A stretch of 64,000 nucleotides of DNA from the NCBI RefSeq assembly GCF_051014445.1, contig NW_027488367.1, positions 23,545,501 through 23,609,500 of the forward strand, in the 5' to 3' direction. Both the position numbers and the translations under genes were made by a program. The notes under the pieces are model-generated. The model ran no database searches, had not been told where the DNA came from, and saw only the letters and a program-made list of their open reading frames with translations. Below are positions 25,513 to 38,344 of this stretch, one piece after another. Source of the stretch: Colletes latitarsis. Its lineage: Eukaryota; Arthropoda; Insecta; Hymenoptera; Colletidae. How positions within the stretch are numbered: position 1 is the first letter of the stretch; each line of letters starts with the position of its first letter.

Positions 25513-26813
25513 TTTGGAACACATAGTAATGTGGTACCACACTGAAACAGTCCATTAAACCTGGTTTCGATCAATATTTTAGAGGATAATGCATGTTAGG
25601 TCTGGGATAGGTCTGGGATTCGCCCTCATCAGGCTCATACTTTCGCGTTTTTCACATACTTCTTGATCAGATCCTGGGTTTTTTCTGGTTTGGAACACAT
25701 AGTAATGTGGTACCACACTGAAACAGTCCATTAAACCTGGTTTCGATCAATATTTTAGAGGATAATGCATGTTAGGTCTAGGTTAGGCCTGGGATTTGCC
25801 CTCATCAGGGTCATACTTTCGCGTTTTTCACATACTCGTTGAACAGATCCTGGGTTTTTTCTGGTTTGGATCGCGTAGTAATGTGGTACCACACTGAAAC
25901 AGTCCATTAAACCTGGTTTCGATCAATATTTTAGAGGATAATGCATGTTAGGTCTGGGATAGGTCTGGAATTCGCCCTCATCAGGCTCATACTTTCGCGT
26001 TTTTCACATACTTCTTGAACAGATCCTGGGTTTTTTCTGGTTTGGAACACATAGTAATGTGGTACCACACTGAAACAGTCCATTGAACCTGGTTTCGATC
26101 AATATTTTAGAGGATAATGCATGTTAGGTCTGGGATAGGTCTGGGACTCGCCCTCATCAGGCTCATACTTTCGCGTTTTTCACATACTTCTTGATCAGAT
26201 CCTGGGTTTTTTCTGGTTTGGAACACATAGTAATGTGGTACCACACTGAAACAGTCCATTAAACCTGGTTTCGATCAATATTTTAGAGGATAATGCATGT
26301 TAGGTCTAGGTTAGGCCTGGGATTTGCCCTCATCAGGGTCATACTTTCGCGTTTTTCACATACTCGTTGAACAGATCCTGGGTTTTTTCTGGTTTGGATC
26401 GCGTAGTAATGTGGTACCACACTGAAACAGTCCATTAAACCTGGTTTCGATCAATATTTTAGAGGATAATGCATGTTAGGTCTGGGATAGGTCTGGGATT
26501 CGCCCTCATCAGGCTCATACTTTCGCGTTTTTCACATACTTCTTGAACAGATCCTGGGTTTTTTCTGGTTTGGAACACATAGTAATGTGGTACCACACTG
26601 AAACAGTCCATTAAACCTGGTTTCGATCAATATTTTAGAGGATAATGCATGTTAGGTCTGGGATAGGTCTGGGATTCGCCCTCATCAGGCTCATACTTTC
26701 GCGTTTTTCACATACTTCTTGATCAGATCCTGGGTTTTTTCTGGTTTGGAACACATAGTAATGTGGTACCACACTGAAACAGTCCATTAAACCTGGTTTC
26801 GATCAATATTTTA
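25513..26813. repeat. Trimer HOR, 528-bp period, copy 1
   Basis: Three monomer types repeat in the order A-B-C-A-B-C-A. A has TCTTGATCAGATCC with GGGATTCGCCC or GGGACTCGCCC. B has GGTTAGGCCTGGG, CATCAGGGTC and ACTCGTTGAAC. C has GATTCGCCC or GAATTCGCCC with TTCTTGAACAG. The A mark TCTTGATCAG lies at 25661, 26189 and 26717, exactly 528 apart. Nearly all monomers here start with an intact GTGGTACCAC and the GGAACACATAG or GGATCGCGTAG variant, so the stretch is unusually uniform. Confidence 0.9.
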
Positions 26814-28286
26814 GAGGATAACGCATGTTAGGTCTAGGTTAGGCCTGGGATTTTCACTCATCAGACTCATACTTTCGCATTCTTCACATACTTGTTGAAC
26901 GGATCCTGGGTTTTTTCTGGTTTGGATCACGTTGTAATGTGGGACCACACTGAAACAATCAATTAAACCTGGTTTCGACCAATATTTTAGAGGATAACGC
27001 AAGTTAGGTCTGGGATAGGTCTGGGATTTGCCCTCATCAGGCTCATACTTTCGCGTTTTTCACATACTTGTTGAACTGATCCTGGGTTTTTTCTGGTTTG
27101 GGTCACGTAGTAACGTGGTACCACACTGAAACATTCAATTAAACCTGGTCTTGATAAATATTTTAGAGGATAACGCATGTTAGGTCTGGGTTAGGTCTAG
27201 GATTTGCCCTCATCAAGCTCATACTTTCGCATATCTCTCATACTTGATGGCTAGATCCTGGGCTTTTTCTGGATTGCATCACGTAGTAATGAAGTACAAC
27301 ACTGAAACAGTCAATTAAACCTGGTTTCCATCAATATCTTAGAGGACAACGCAAGTTAGGTCTGGGATAGGTCTGGGATTTGCCCTCATCAGACTCATAC
27401 TTTCGCGTTCTTCACATACTTGTTGGACAGATCCTGGGTTTTTTCTGGTTTGGATCACGTAGTAGTGTGGTGCCACACTGAAACAGTCCATTAAACCTGG
27501 TTTGGATCAATATTTTAGAGGATAACGCATGTTAGGTCTAGGTTAGCCCTGGGATTTTCACTCATCAGACTCATACTTTCGCATTCTTCACATACTTGTT
27601 GAACGGAACCTGGTTTTTTTCTGGTTTGGATCACGTAGTAATGTGGTACCACACTGAAACAGTTGACTAAACCTAGTTTCGATCAATATTTTAGAGGATA
27701 ACGCAAGTTAGGTCTGGGATAGGTATGGAATATGACCTCATCAGACTCTTACATTCGCACACTTCACATACTCGTTGAACAGATCCTGGGATATTTTCTG
27801 GTTTGGATCACATAGTAATGTGGTACCACTCTGAGACAGTCGATTAAACCAGGTTTCGATGAATATTTTAGAGGATAACGCATGTTAGGTCTGGGTTAGG
27901 TCTACGATTTGCCCTCATCAGGCTCATACTTTCGCATATTTCTCATACTTCATGGCTAGATCTTGGGCTATTTCTGGATTGGATCACACAGTAAAGTGGT
28001 ACCACACTGAAACATTCAATGAAACCTGGTCTAGATAATTATTTTAGAGGATAACGCATGTTAGGTCAAGGTTAGGTCTAAGATTTGCCCCCATCAGGCT
28101 CACAGTTTCGCGTTTTTCACATACTTGTTGAACAGATCCTCGGTTTTTTCTGGTTTGGATCACGCAGTAATGTGGTACCACACTGAAACATTCAATTAAA
28201 CCTGGTCTTGATAAATATTTTAGAGGATAACGCATGTTAGGTCTGGGTTAGGTCTAGGATTTGCCCTCATCAAGCTCATACTTTCG

Positions 28287-28322
28287 CATATCTCTCATAC
28301 TGGGCTTTTTCTGGATCGCATC
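28287..28322. repeat. Short monomer with 15-bp deletion, copy 2
   Basis: This is the same CATACT/GGGCTTTTT junction as at 20569, displaced by 7,732. Its presence in both copies shows that the deletion predates the tandem duplication. Confidence 0.85.
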
Positions 28323-31300
28323 ACGTAGTAATGAAGTACAACACTGAAACAGTCAATTAAACCTGGTTTCCATCAATATCTTAGAGGACAATGCAAGTTA
28401 GGTCTGGGATAGGTCTGGGATTTGCCCTCATCAGACTCATACTTTCGCGTTCTTCACATACTTGTTGGACAGGTCCTGGGTTTTTTCTGGTTTGGATCAC
28501 GTAGTAGTGTGGTGCCACACTGAAACAGTCCATTAAACCTGGTTTGGATCAATATTTTAGAGAATAATTCATGTTAGGTCTAGGTTAGGCCTGGGATTTT
28601 CACTCATCAGACTCATACTTTCGCATTCTTCACATACTTGTTGAACGGATCCTGGGTTTTTTCTGGTTTGGATCACGTAGTAATGTGGGACCACACTGAG
28701 ACAGTCAATTAAACCTGGTTTCGATCAGTATTTTAGAGACTAATTCATGTTAGGTCTAGGTTAGGTCTGGTATTTGCTCTTATCAGGCTCATTGTTTCGC
28801 ATATTTCTCATACTTGATGACTAGATCCTGGGCTTTTTCTGGATTGCAACAAGTAGTAATGAAGTACAACACTGAAACACTCAATTAAACCTGGTTCCCA
28901 TCAATATTTTGGAGGACAACGCATATTAGGTGTAGGTTAGGCCTGGGATTTGATCTCATCAGACTCATACTTTCGCGTTTTTCACATACTTGTTGAACAG
29001 ATCCTGGGTTTTTTCTGGTTTGGGTCACGTAGTAACGTGGTACCACACTGAAACATTCAATTAAACCTGGTCTTGATAAATATTTTAGAGGATAACGCAT
29101 GTTAGGTCTGGGTTAGGTCTAGGATTTGCCCTCATCAAGCTCATACTTTCGCATATCTCTCATACTTGATGGCTAGATCCTGGGCTTTTTCTGGATTGCA
29201 TCACGTAGTAATGAAGTACAACACTGAAACAGTCAATTAAACCTGGTTTCGATCAATATTTTAGAGAATAATTCATGTTAGGTCTAGGTTAGGTCTGGGA
29301 TTTGCTCTCATCAGGCTCATTCTTTCGCATATTTCTCATACTTGATGGCTAGATCCTGGGCTTTTTCTGGATCGCATCACGTAGTAATGAAGTACAACAC
29401 TGAAACAGCCAATTAAACCTGGTTTCCATCAATATCTTAGAGGACAACGCAAGTTAGGTCTGGGATAGGTCTGGGATTTTCACTCATCAGAACCATACTT
29501 TCGCATTCTTCACATACTTGTTGAACGGATCCTGGGTTTTTTCTGGTTTGGATCACGTAGTAATGTGGGACCACACTGAAACAATCAATTAAACCTGGTC
29601 TTGATAAATATTTTGGAGGATAACGCATGTTAGGTCTGGGTTAGGTCTAGGATTTGCCATCATCAGGCTCATACTTTCGCATATTTCACATACTTCATGG
29701 CTAGATCCTGGGCTGTTTCTGGATTGTATCACGTAGTAATGTGGTACCACGGTGAAACAGTCAATTAAACCTGGTTTCGATCAATATTTTGGAGGATAAC
29801 GCAAGTTAGGTCTGGGATAGGTCTAGGGTTTGCCCTCATCAGGCTCTTTCTTTCGTATATTTCTCATACTTCATGGCTAGATCGTGGGCTATTTCTAGAT
29901 TGGATCACGTAGTAAAGTGGTACCACACTGAAACATTCAATGAAACCTAGTCTGGATAAATATTTTAGAGGATAATGCATCTTAGGTCTAGGTTAGGTCT
30001 TGGATTTTCACTCATCAGACTCATACTTTCGCATTCTTCACATACTTGTTGAACGGATCCTGGGTTTTTTCTGGTATGGATCACGTAGTAATGTGGGACC
30101 ACAATGAAACAGTCAATTAAACTTGGTCTTGATATATATTTTAGAGGATAACGCATGTTAGGTTTGGGTTAGGTCTAGGATTTGCCCTCGTCAGGCTCAT
30201 ACTTTCGCATATTTCTCATACTTCATGGCTAGATCCTGGGCTATTTCTGGATTGGATCACGGAGTAATGTGGTACCACACTGAAACAGTCAATTAAACCT
30301 GGTTTCGACCAATATTTTAGAGGATAACGCAAGTTAAGTCTGGGATAGGGCTGGGATTTGCCCTCATCAGGCTCATACTTTCGCGTTTTTCACATACTTG
30401 TTGAACAGATCCTGGGTTTTTTCTGGTTTGGATCACGAATTAGTGTGGTACCACACTGAAACAGTCGATTAAACCAGGTTTCGGCCAATATTTTTGAGGA
30501 TAACGCATGTTAGGTCTGGGTTAGGTCTAGGATTTGCCCTCATCAAGCTCATACTTTCGCATATCTGTCATACTTGATGGCTAGATCCTGGGCTTTTTCT
30601 GGATTGCATCACGTAGTAATGAAGTACAACACTGAAACTGCCATTTAAACCTGGTTTCCGTCAATATCTTAGAGGACAACGCATGTTAGGTCTAGGTTAG
30701 GTCTAGGATTTGCCCTCATCAGGCTCATACTTTCGCATATTTCTCATACTTCATGGCTAGATCCTGGGCTGTTTCTGGATTGTATCACGTAGTAATGTGG
30801 TACCACGCTGAAACAGTCAATTAAACCTGGTTTCGATCAATATTTTGGAGGATAACGCAAGTTAGGTCTGGGATAGGTCTAGGATTTGCCCTCATCAGGC
30901 TCTTACTTTCGCATATTTCTCATACATGTTGAACAGATCCTGGGTATTTTCTGGCATGGAACACGTAGTAATGTGGGACCACACTGAAACTATCAATTAA
31001 ACCTGGTCTTGATAAATATTTTAGAGGATAACGCATGTTAGGTCTGGGTTAGGTCTAGGATTTGCCCTCATCAGGCTCATACTTTCGCATATTTCTCATA
31101 CTTCATGGCTAGATCCTGGGCTATTTCTGGATTGGATCACGTAGTAATGTGGTACCACACTGAAACAGTCAATTAAACCTGGTTTCGACCAATATTTTAG
31201 AGGATAACGCAAGTTAGGTCTGGGATAGGTCTGGGATTTGCCCTCATCAGGCTCATACTTTCGCGTTTTTCACATACTTGTTGAACAGATCCTGGGTTTT

Positions 31301-33244
31301 TTCTGGTTTGGGTCACGTAGTAACGTGGTACCACACTGAAACATTCAATTAAACCTGGTCTTGATAAATATTTTAGAGGATAACGCATGTTAGGTCTGGG
31401 TTAGGTCTAGGATTTGCCCTCATCAAGCTCATACTTTCGCATATCTCTCATACTTGATGGCTAGATCCTGGGCTTTTTCTGGATTGCATCACGTAGTAAT
31501 GAAGTACAACACTGAAACAGTCAATTAAACCTGGTTTCCATCAATATCTTAGAGGACAACGCAAGTTAGGTCTGGGGTAGGTCTGGGATTTGCCCTCATC
31601 AGGCTCATACTTTCGCGTTTTTCACATACTTGTTGAACAGATCCTGTGTTTTTTCTGGTTTGGGTCACGTAGTAACGTGGTACCACACTGAAACATTCAA
31701 TTAAACCTGGTTTCGATCAATATTTTTGAGAATAATTCATGTTAGGTCTAGGTTAGGCCTGGGATTTTCACTCATCAGACTCATACTTTCGCATTCTTCA
31801 CAAACTTGTTGAACGGATCCTGGGTTTTTTCTGGTTTGGATCACGTAGTAATGTGGTACCACACTGAAACAGTTGACTAAACCTAGTTTCGATCAATATT
31901 TTAGAGGATATCGCAAGTTAGGTCTGGGATAGGTATGGGATATGACCTCATCAGACTCTTACATTCGCACACTTCACATACTCGTTGAACAGATCCTGGG
32001 ATATTTTCTGGTTTGGATCACATAGTAATGTGGTACCACTCTGATACAGTCGATTAAACCAGGTTTCGATCAATATTTTAGAGGATAACGCATGTTAGGT
32101 CTGGGTTAGGTCTACGATTTGCCCTCATCAGGCTCATACTTTCGCATATTTCTCATACTTCATGGCTAGATCCTGGGCTGTTTCTGGATTGTATCACGTA
32201 GTAATGTGGTATCACGCTGAAACAGTCAATTAAACCTGGCTTCGATCAATACTTTAGAGGATAACGCAAGTTAGGTCTGGGATAGGTCTAGGATTTGCCC
32301 TCATCATGCTCATACTTTCGCATATTTCTCATACTTCATGGCTTGATCCTGGGCTATTTCTGGATTGGATCACATAGTAAAGTGGTACCACACTGAAACA
32401 TTCAATGAAACCTGGTCTAGATAATTATTTTAGAGGATAACGCATGTTAGGTCAAGGTTAGGTCTAAGATTTGCCCCCATCAGGCTCACAGTTTCGCGTT
32501 TTTCACATACTTGTTGAACAGATCCTCGGTTTTTTCTGGTTTGGATCACGCAGTAATGTGGTACCACACTGAAACATTCAATTAAACCTGGTCTTGATAA
32601 ATATTTTAGAGGATAACGCATGTTAGGTCTGGGTTACGTCTGTGATTTGCCCTCATCAGGGTCATACTTTCCCAGTTTTAACATGCATGTTGACCTGATC
32701 GAGGGTTTTTTCTGCTTTGGATCACGTAGTAAAGTGGTACCACAATAAAACAGTCAATCAAACCTGGTTTCGATCAATATTTTAGAGGATAACGCATGTT
32801 AGGTCTAGGTTAGGCCTGGGATTTTCACTCATCAGACTCATACTTTCGCATTCTTCACATACTTGTTGAACGGATCCTGGGTTTTTTCTGGTTTGGATCA
32901 CGTAGTAATGTGGGACCACACTGAGACAGTCCATTAAACCTGGTTTCGATCAATATTTTAGAGGATAATGCATGTTAGGTCTAGGTTAGGCCTGGGATTT
33001 GCCCTCATCAGGGTCATACTTTCGCGTTTTTCACATACTTGTTGAACAGCTTCTGGGTTTTTTTCTGGTTTGGATCGCGTAGTAAAGTGGTACCACACTG
33101 AAACAGTCCATTAAACCTGGTTTCGATCAATATTTTGGAGGATAACGCAATTTAGGTCTGGGATAGGTCTGGGATTCGCCCTCATCAGGCTCATACTTTC
33201 GCACACTTCACATACTCGTTGAACAGATCCAGGGTTTTTTCTGG

Positions 33245-34391
33245 TTTGGAACACATAGTAATGTGGTACCACACTGAAACAGTCCATTAAACCTGGTTTC
33301 GATCAATATTTTAGAGGATAATGCATGTTAGGTCTGGGATAGGTCTGGGATTCGCCCTCATCAGGCTCATACTTTCGCGTTTTTCACATACTTCTTGATC
33401 AGATCCTGGGTTTTTTCTGGTTTGGAACACATAGTAATGTGGTACCACACTGAAACAGTCCATTAAACCTGGTTTCGATCAATATTTTAGAGGATAATGC
33501 ATGTTAGGTCTAGGTTAGGCCTGGGATTTGCCCTCATCAGGGTCATACTTTCGCGTTTTTCACATACTCGTTGAACAGATCCTGGGTTTTTTCTGGTTTG
33601 GATCGCGTAGTAATGTGGTACCACACTGAAACAGTCCATTAAACCTGGTTTCGATCAATATTTTAGAGGATAATGCATGTTAGGTCTGGGATAGGTCTGG
33701 AATTCGCCCTCATCAGGCTCATACTTTCGCGTTTTTCACATACTTCTTGAACAGATCCTGGGTTTTTTCTGGTTTGGAACACATAGTAATGTGGTACCAC
33801 ACTGAAACAGTCCATTGAACCTGGTTTCGATCAATATTTTAGAGGATAATGCATGTTAGGTCTGGGATAGGTCTGGGACTCGCCCTCATCAGGCTCATAC
33901 TTTCGCGTTTTTCACATACTTCTTGATCAGATCCTGGGTTTTTTCTGGTTTGGAACACATAGTAATGTGGTACCACACTGAAACAGTCCATTAAACCTGG
34001 TTTCGATCAATATTTTAGAGGATAATGCATGTTAGGTCTAGGTTAGGCCTGGGATTTGCCCTCATCAGGGTCATACTTTCGCGTTTTTCACATACTCGTT
34101 GAACAGATCCTGGGTTTTTTCTGGTTTGGATCGCGTAGTAATGTGGTACCACACTGAAACAGTCCATTAAACCTGGTTTCGATCAATATTTTAGAGGATA
34201 ATGCATGTTAGGTCTGGGATAGGTCTGGGATTCGCCCTCATCAGGCTCATACTTTCGCGTTTTTCACATACTTCTTGAACAGATCCTGGGTTTTTTCTGG
34301 TTTGGAACACATAGTAATGTGGTACCACACTGAAACAGTCCATTAAACCTGGTTTCGATCAATATTTTAGAGGATAATGCATGTTAGGTCT
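33245..34391. repeat. Trimer HOR, 528-bp period, copy 2
   Basis: This is the copy of the 25.5-26.7 kb trimer at offset 7,732, ending after the second C monomer. Its last monomers (from about 34115) also begin the 2.7-2.8 kb block repeated at 38.3 and 49.4 kb. The trimer region was therefore a starting point for several later duplications. Confidence 0.88.
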
Positions 34392-36918
34392 AGGTTAGGC
34401 CTGGGATTTGCCCTCATCAGGGTCATACTTTCGCGTTTTTCACATACTTGTTGAACAGCTCCTGGGTTTTTTTCTGGTTTGGATCACGTAGTAATGTGGT
34501 ACCACACTGAAACTGTTGATTAAACCTGGTTTCGATCAATATTTTTGAGGATAACGCATGTTAGGTCTAGGTTAGGCCTGGGATTTGCCCTCATCAGGGT
34601 CATACTTTCGCAGTTTTAACATACATGTTGACCTGATCGACGGTTTTTTCTGCTTTGGATCGCGTAGTAAAGTGGTACCACACTGAAACAGTCCATTAAA
34701 CCTGGTTTCGATCAATATTTTGGAGGACAACGCAAGTTAGGTCTGGGATAGGTCTGGGATTTGCCCTCATCAGGGTCATACTTTCGCATATTTCTCATAC
34801 TTGATGGCTAGATCCTGGTCTTTTTCTGGATTGCATCACGTAGTAATGTGGTACCACACTGAAACAGTCCATTAAACCTGGTTTCGATCAATATTTTAGA
34901 GCACAACGCAAGTTAGGTCTGGGATAGGTCTGGGATTTGCCCTCATCAGGATCATCCTTTCGCATTTTTCACATACTTGTTGAACAGGTCCTGGGCTTTT
35001 TCAGGATTGGATCACGTAGTAATGAAGCACGACACTGAAACAGTCAATTAAACCTGGTTTCCATCAATATTTTAGAGGACAACGCATGTTAGGTCTAGGT
35101 TAGGCCGGGGATTTTCACTCATCAGACTCATACTTTCGCATTCTTCACATGGTTGTTTAACGGATCCTGGGTTTTTTCTGGTTTGCATCACGTAGTAAAG
35201 TGGTACCAGACTGAAGCAGTCCATTAAACCTGGTTTGGATCAATATTTTAGAGGATAACGCATGTTACGTTTGGTTAGGTCTAGGATGTTCCCTCATCAG
35301 GCTCATACTTTCGCATATTTCACATACTTCATGGCTAGATCCTGGGCTGTTTCTGGATTGTATCACGTAGTAATGCGGTACCACGCTGAAACAGTCAATT
35401 AAACCTGGTTTCGATCAATATTTTAGAGGATAACGCAAGTTAGGTCTGGGATAGGTCTGGGATTCGCCCTCATCAGGCTCATACTTTCGCGTTTTTCACG
35501 TACTTGTTGAATTGATCCTGGGTTTTTTCTGGTTTGCATCACGTAGTAAAGTGGTACCAGACTGAAGCAGTCCATTAAACCTGGTTTGGATCAATATTTT
35601 AGAGGATAACGCATGTTACGTTTGGTTAGGTCTAGGATGTTCCCTCATCAGGCTCATACTTTCGCATATTTCTCATACTTCATGGCTAGATCCTGGGCTG
35701 TTTCTGGATTGTATCACGTAGTAATGCGGTACCACGCTGCAACAGTCAATTAAACCTGGTTTCGATCAATATTTTAGAGGATAACGCAAGTTAGGTCTGG
35801 GATAGGTCTGAGATTCGCCCTCATCAGGGTCATACTTTCGCGTTTTTCACGTACTTGTTGATCTGATCCTGGGTTTTTTCTGGTTTGGAACACATAGCAA
35901 CGTGGTACCACACCGAAACAGTCGATTAAACCTGGTTTCGATCAATATTTTAGAGGATAACGCAAGTTTGGTCTGGGATAGGTCTGGGATTTGCCCTCAT
36001 CAGGCTCATACTTTCGCGTTTTTTACATACTTGTTGAACAGATCCTGGGTTTTTTCTGGTTTGGGTCACGTAGTAATGTGGTACCACACTGAAATAGTCG
36101 ATTAAACCAGGTTTCGATTAATAATTTTGAGGATAACGCATGTTAGGTCTGGGTTAGGTCTAGGCTTTGCACTCGTCAGGCTCATACTTTCGCATGTTTC
36201 TCATACTTCATGGCTAGATCCTGGGCTATTTCTGGATTGGACACGTAGTAATGTGGGACCACACTGAAACAGTCAATTAAACATGGTTTCGATCAATATT
36301 TTAGAGGATAACGCAAGTTTGGTCTGGGATAGGTCTGGGATTTGCCCTCATCAGGCTCATACTTTCGCGTTTTTCACATACTTGTTGAACAGATCCTGGG
36401 TTTTTTCTGGTTTGGGTCATGTAGTAATGTGGTACCACACTGAAACAGTCGATTAAACCAGGTTTCGATCAATATTTTTGAGGATAACGCATGTTAGGTC
36501 TAGGTTAGGCCTGGGATTTTCACTCATCAGACACATACTTTCGTATTCTTCACATACTTGTTGAACGGATCCTGGGTTTTTTCTGGTTTGGATCACGTAG
36601 TAATGTGGGACCACACTGAAACAGTCAATTAAACCTGGTTTCGACCAATATTTTAGAGAATAATTCATGTTAGTTCTAGGCTAGGTCTGGGATTTGCTCT
36701 CATCAGGCTCATTCTTTCGCATATTTCTCATACTTGATGGCTAGTTCCTGGGCTATTTCTGGATTGCATCACGTAGTAATGAAGTACAACAATGAAACAG
36801 TCAATTAAACCTGGTTTCCATCAATATCTTAGAGGACAACGCAAGTTAGGTCTGGGATAGGTCTGGGATATGCCCTCATCAGGCTCATACTTTCGCGTTT
36901 TTCACATACTTGTTGAAC
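34115..36918. repeat. Block D3, copy A
   Basis: It matches 38342-41145 at an offset of 4,227 (24 monomers plus 3). Shared marks are the class III monomer GACCTGATCGACGG, GTTACGTTTGG twice, GTACCAGACTGAAGCAG, CACATGGTTGTTTAACGG, the TTGGACACG 2-bp deletion, and AAGTTTGGTCTGG. Small differences exist, for example GTGGGACCAC at about 36254 against GTGGTACCAC in copy B. Repeats of GTTACGTTTGG within the block show an internal dimer-like duplication at 35.2-35.7 kb. Confidence 0.88.
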
Positions 36919-36944
36919 AGATCCTGGGTTTTTTCTGGTTTGGA

Positions 36945-37520
36945 TCACGTAGTAGTGTGGTACCACACTGAAACAGTCCATTAAACCTGGTTTGGATCAA
37001 TATCTTAGAGGATAACGTATGTTAGGTCTAGGTTAGGTCTGGGTTTTTCAGTCTTCAGACTCATACTTTCGCATTCTTCACATACTTGTTGAACGGATCC
37101 TGGGTTTTTTCTGGTTTGGATCACGTAGTAATGTGGGACCACACTGAAACAATCAATTAAACCTGGTCTTGATAAATATTTTAGAGGATAACGCATGTTA
37201 GGTCTGGGATAGATCTGGGATTTGCCCTCATCAGACTCATACTTTCGCACACTCCACATACTCGTAGAACAGATCCTGGGTTATTTTCTGGTTTGGATCA
37301 CATAGTAATGTGGTACCACACTGAAACAGTCGATTAAACCAGGTTTCGATCAATATTTTTGAGGATAACGCATGTTAGGTCTAGGTTAGGCCTGGGATTT
37401 TCACTCATCAGACTCATACCTTCGCATTCTTCACATACTTGTTGAACGGATCCTGGGTTTTTTCTGGTTTGCATCAAGTAGTAATGTGGGACCACACTGA
37501 AACAATCAATTAAACCTGGT
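36945..37520. repeat. Block D5a, matches 45043-45618
   Basis: The offset is 8,098 (46 monomers plus 2). Private marks are GATAACGTATG, GGGTTTTTCAGTCTTCAG, GATAGATCTGGG, CACACTCCACATACTCG followed by TAGAACAG, CATACCTTCGC and GCATCAAGTAG. The match breaks at AAACCTGGT, where one copy continues CTTGATAAAT and the other TTCGCTCAAT. Confidence 0.83.
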
Positions 37521-37528
37521 CTTGATAA

Positions 37529-38105
37529 ATATTTTAGAGGACAACGCATGTTAGTTCTGGGTTAGGTCTAGGATTTGCCCTCATCAGGCTCATACTTTCG
37601 CATATTTCTCATACTTCATGGCTAGATCCTGGGCTATTCCTGGATTGGATCACGTAGTAATGTGGTACCACACTGAAACAGTCAATTAAACCTGGTTTCG
37701 CTCAATATTTTAGGAGATAACGCATGTTAGGTCTAGGTTAGGCCTGGGATTTGCCCTCATCAGGGTCATACTTTCGCAGTTTTAACATGCATGTTGACCT
37801 GATCGAGAGTTTTTTCTGCTTTGGGTCACGTAGTAAAGTGGTACCACAACTAAAACAGTCAATTAAACCTGGTTTCGATCACTATTTTAGAGGATAACGC
37901 AAGTTAGGTCTGGGATAGGTCTGGGATTATCCCTCATTAGACTCATACTTTCGCATACTCCACATACTCGTTGACATGATCCTGGGTTTTTTTCTGGTTT
38001 GGATCACGTAGTAATGTGGTACCACACTGAAACAGTCGACTAAACCTGGTTTCGATTAATATTTTTGAGGATAACGCATGTTAGGTCTGGGATAGGTCTG
38101 GGATT
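37529..38105. repeat. Block D5b, matches 45804-46380
   Basis: The offset is 8,275 (47 monomers plus 3), one monomer more than for the adjacent D5a. The 45-kb copy therefore has one extra monomer inserted between the two halves (about 45619-45803). Shared marks are GGACAACGCATG with TTAGTTCTGGG, TTTTAGGAGATAACG, CACAACTAAAACAG and GGATTATCCCTC. Confidence 0.82.
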
Positions 38106-38344
38106 TGCCCTCATCAGGCTCATACTTTCGCAGTTTTAACATGCATGTTGACCTGATCGAGAGTTTTTTCTGCTTTGGGTCACGTAGTAAAGTGGTACCA
38201 CAACTAAAACAGTCAATTAAACCTGGTTTCGATCACTATTTTAGAGGATAACGCAAGTTAGGTCTGGGATAGGTCTGGGATTATCCCTCATCAGACTCAT
38301 ACTTTCGCACACTCCACATACTCGTTGACATGATCCTGGGTTTT
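37756..38344. repeat. Local dimer duplication, 354-bp offset
   Basis: The class III mark GCAGTTTTAACATGC lies at 37776 and again at 38130, followed in both by GATCGAGAGTTTTTTC, CACAACTAAAACAG, GATCACTATTTTAG and GGATTATCCCTC. The two-monomer unit is 354 bp because each copy contains one-base insertions (CACAACT and seven T's). Confidence 0.8.

Larger units (their letters stand above)
19082..26813. repeat. Tandem block D2, copy 1 (7,732 bp, about 44 monomers)
   Basis: Every position I compared between here and 26814-34391 matches at a fixed offset of 7,732 (44 monomers minus 12 bases). Shared private variants include CATACTGGGC at 20564, CCTGTGTTTTTTC at about 23912, GGGGTAGGTCTGGG at about 23842, GGCTTGATCC at about 24608, GGACTCGCCC at about 26145 and GGAATTCGCCC at about 25968. 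The block holds mixed class I and II monomers up to about 25.2 kb and a trimer HOR at its right end. Confidence 0.9.
26814..34391. repeat. Tandem block D2, copy 2
   Basis: It is head to tail with copy 1 with no spacer. The junction lies within AATATTTTAGAGGATAACGC near 26814, where a trimer-HOR monomer runs straight into the first monomer of the next copy. The match ends at 34391, where copy 1 reads GGTCTGGGATAGG and copy 2 reads GGTCTAGGTTAGG. The last 154 bp of the unit are therefore replaced. I saw no base differences in the stretches I aligned, though I did not check every base. Confidence 0.9.

Noticed and set aside
35902..36105. A 67-codon plus-strand open frame, repeated at 40129 and 51040
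   Set aside because: It exists only because AAGTTAGG became AAGTTTGG in this monomer, which removes a TAG stop. The three copies simply follow the three copies of block D3. There is no start context or domain.
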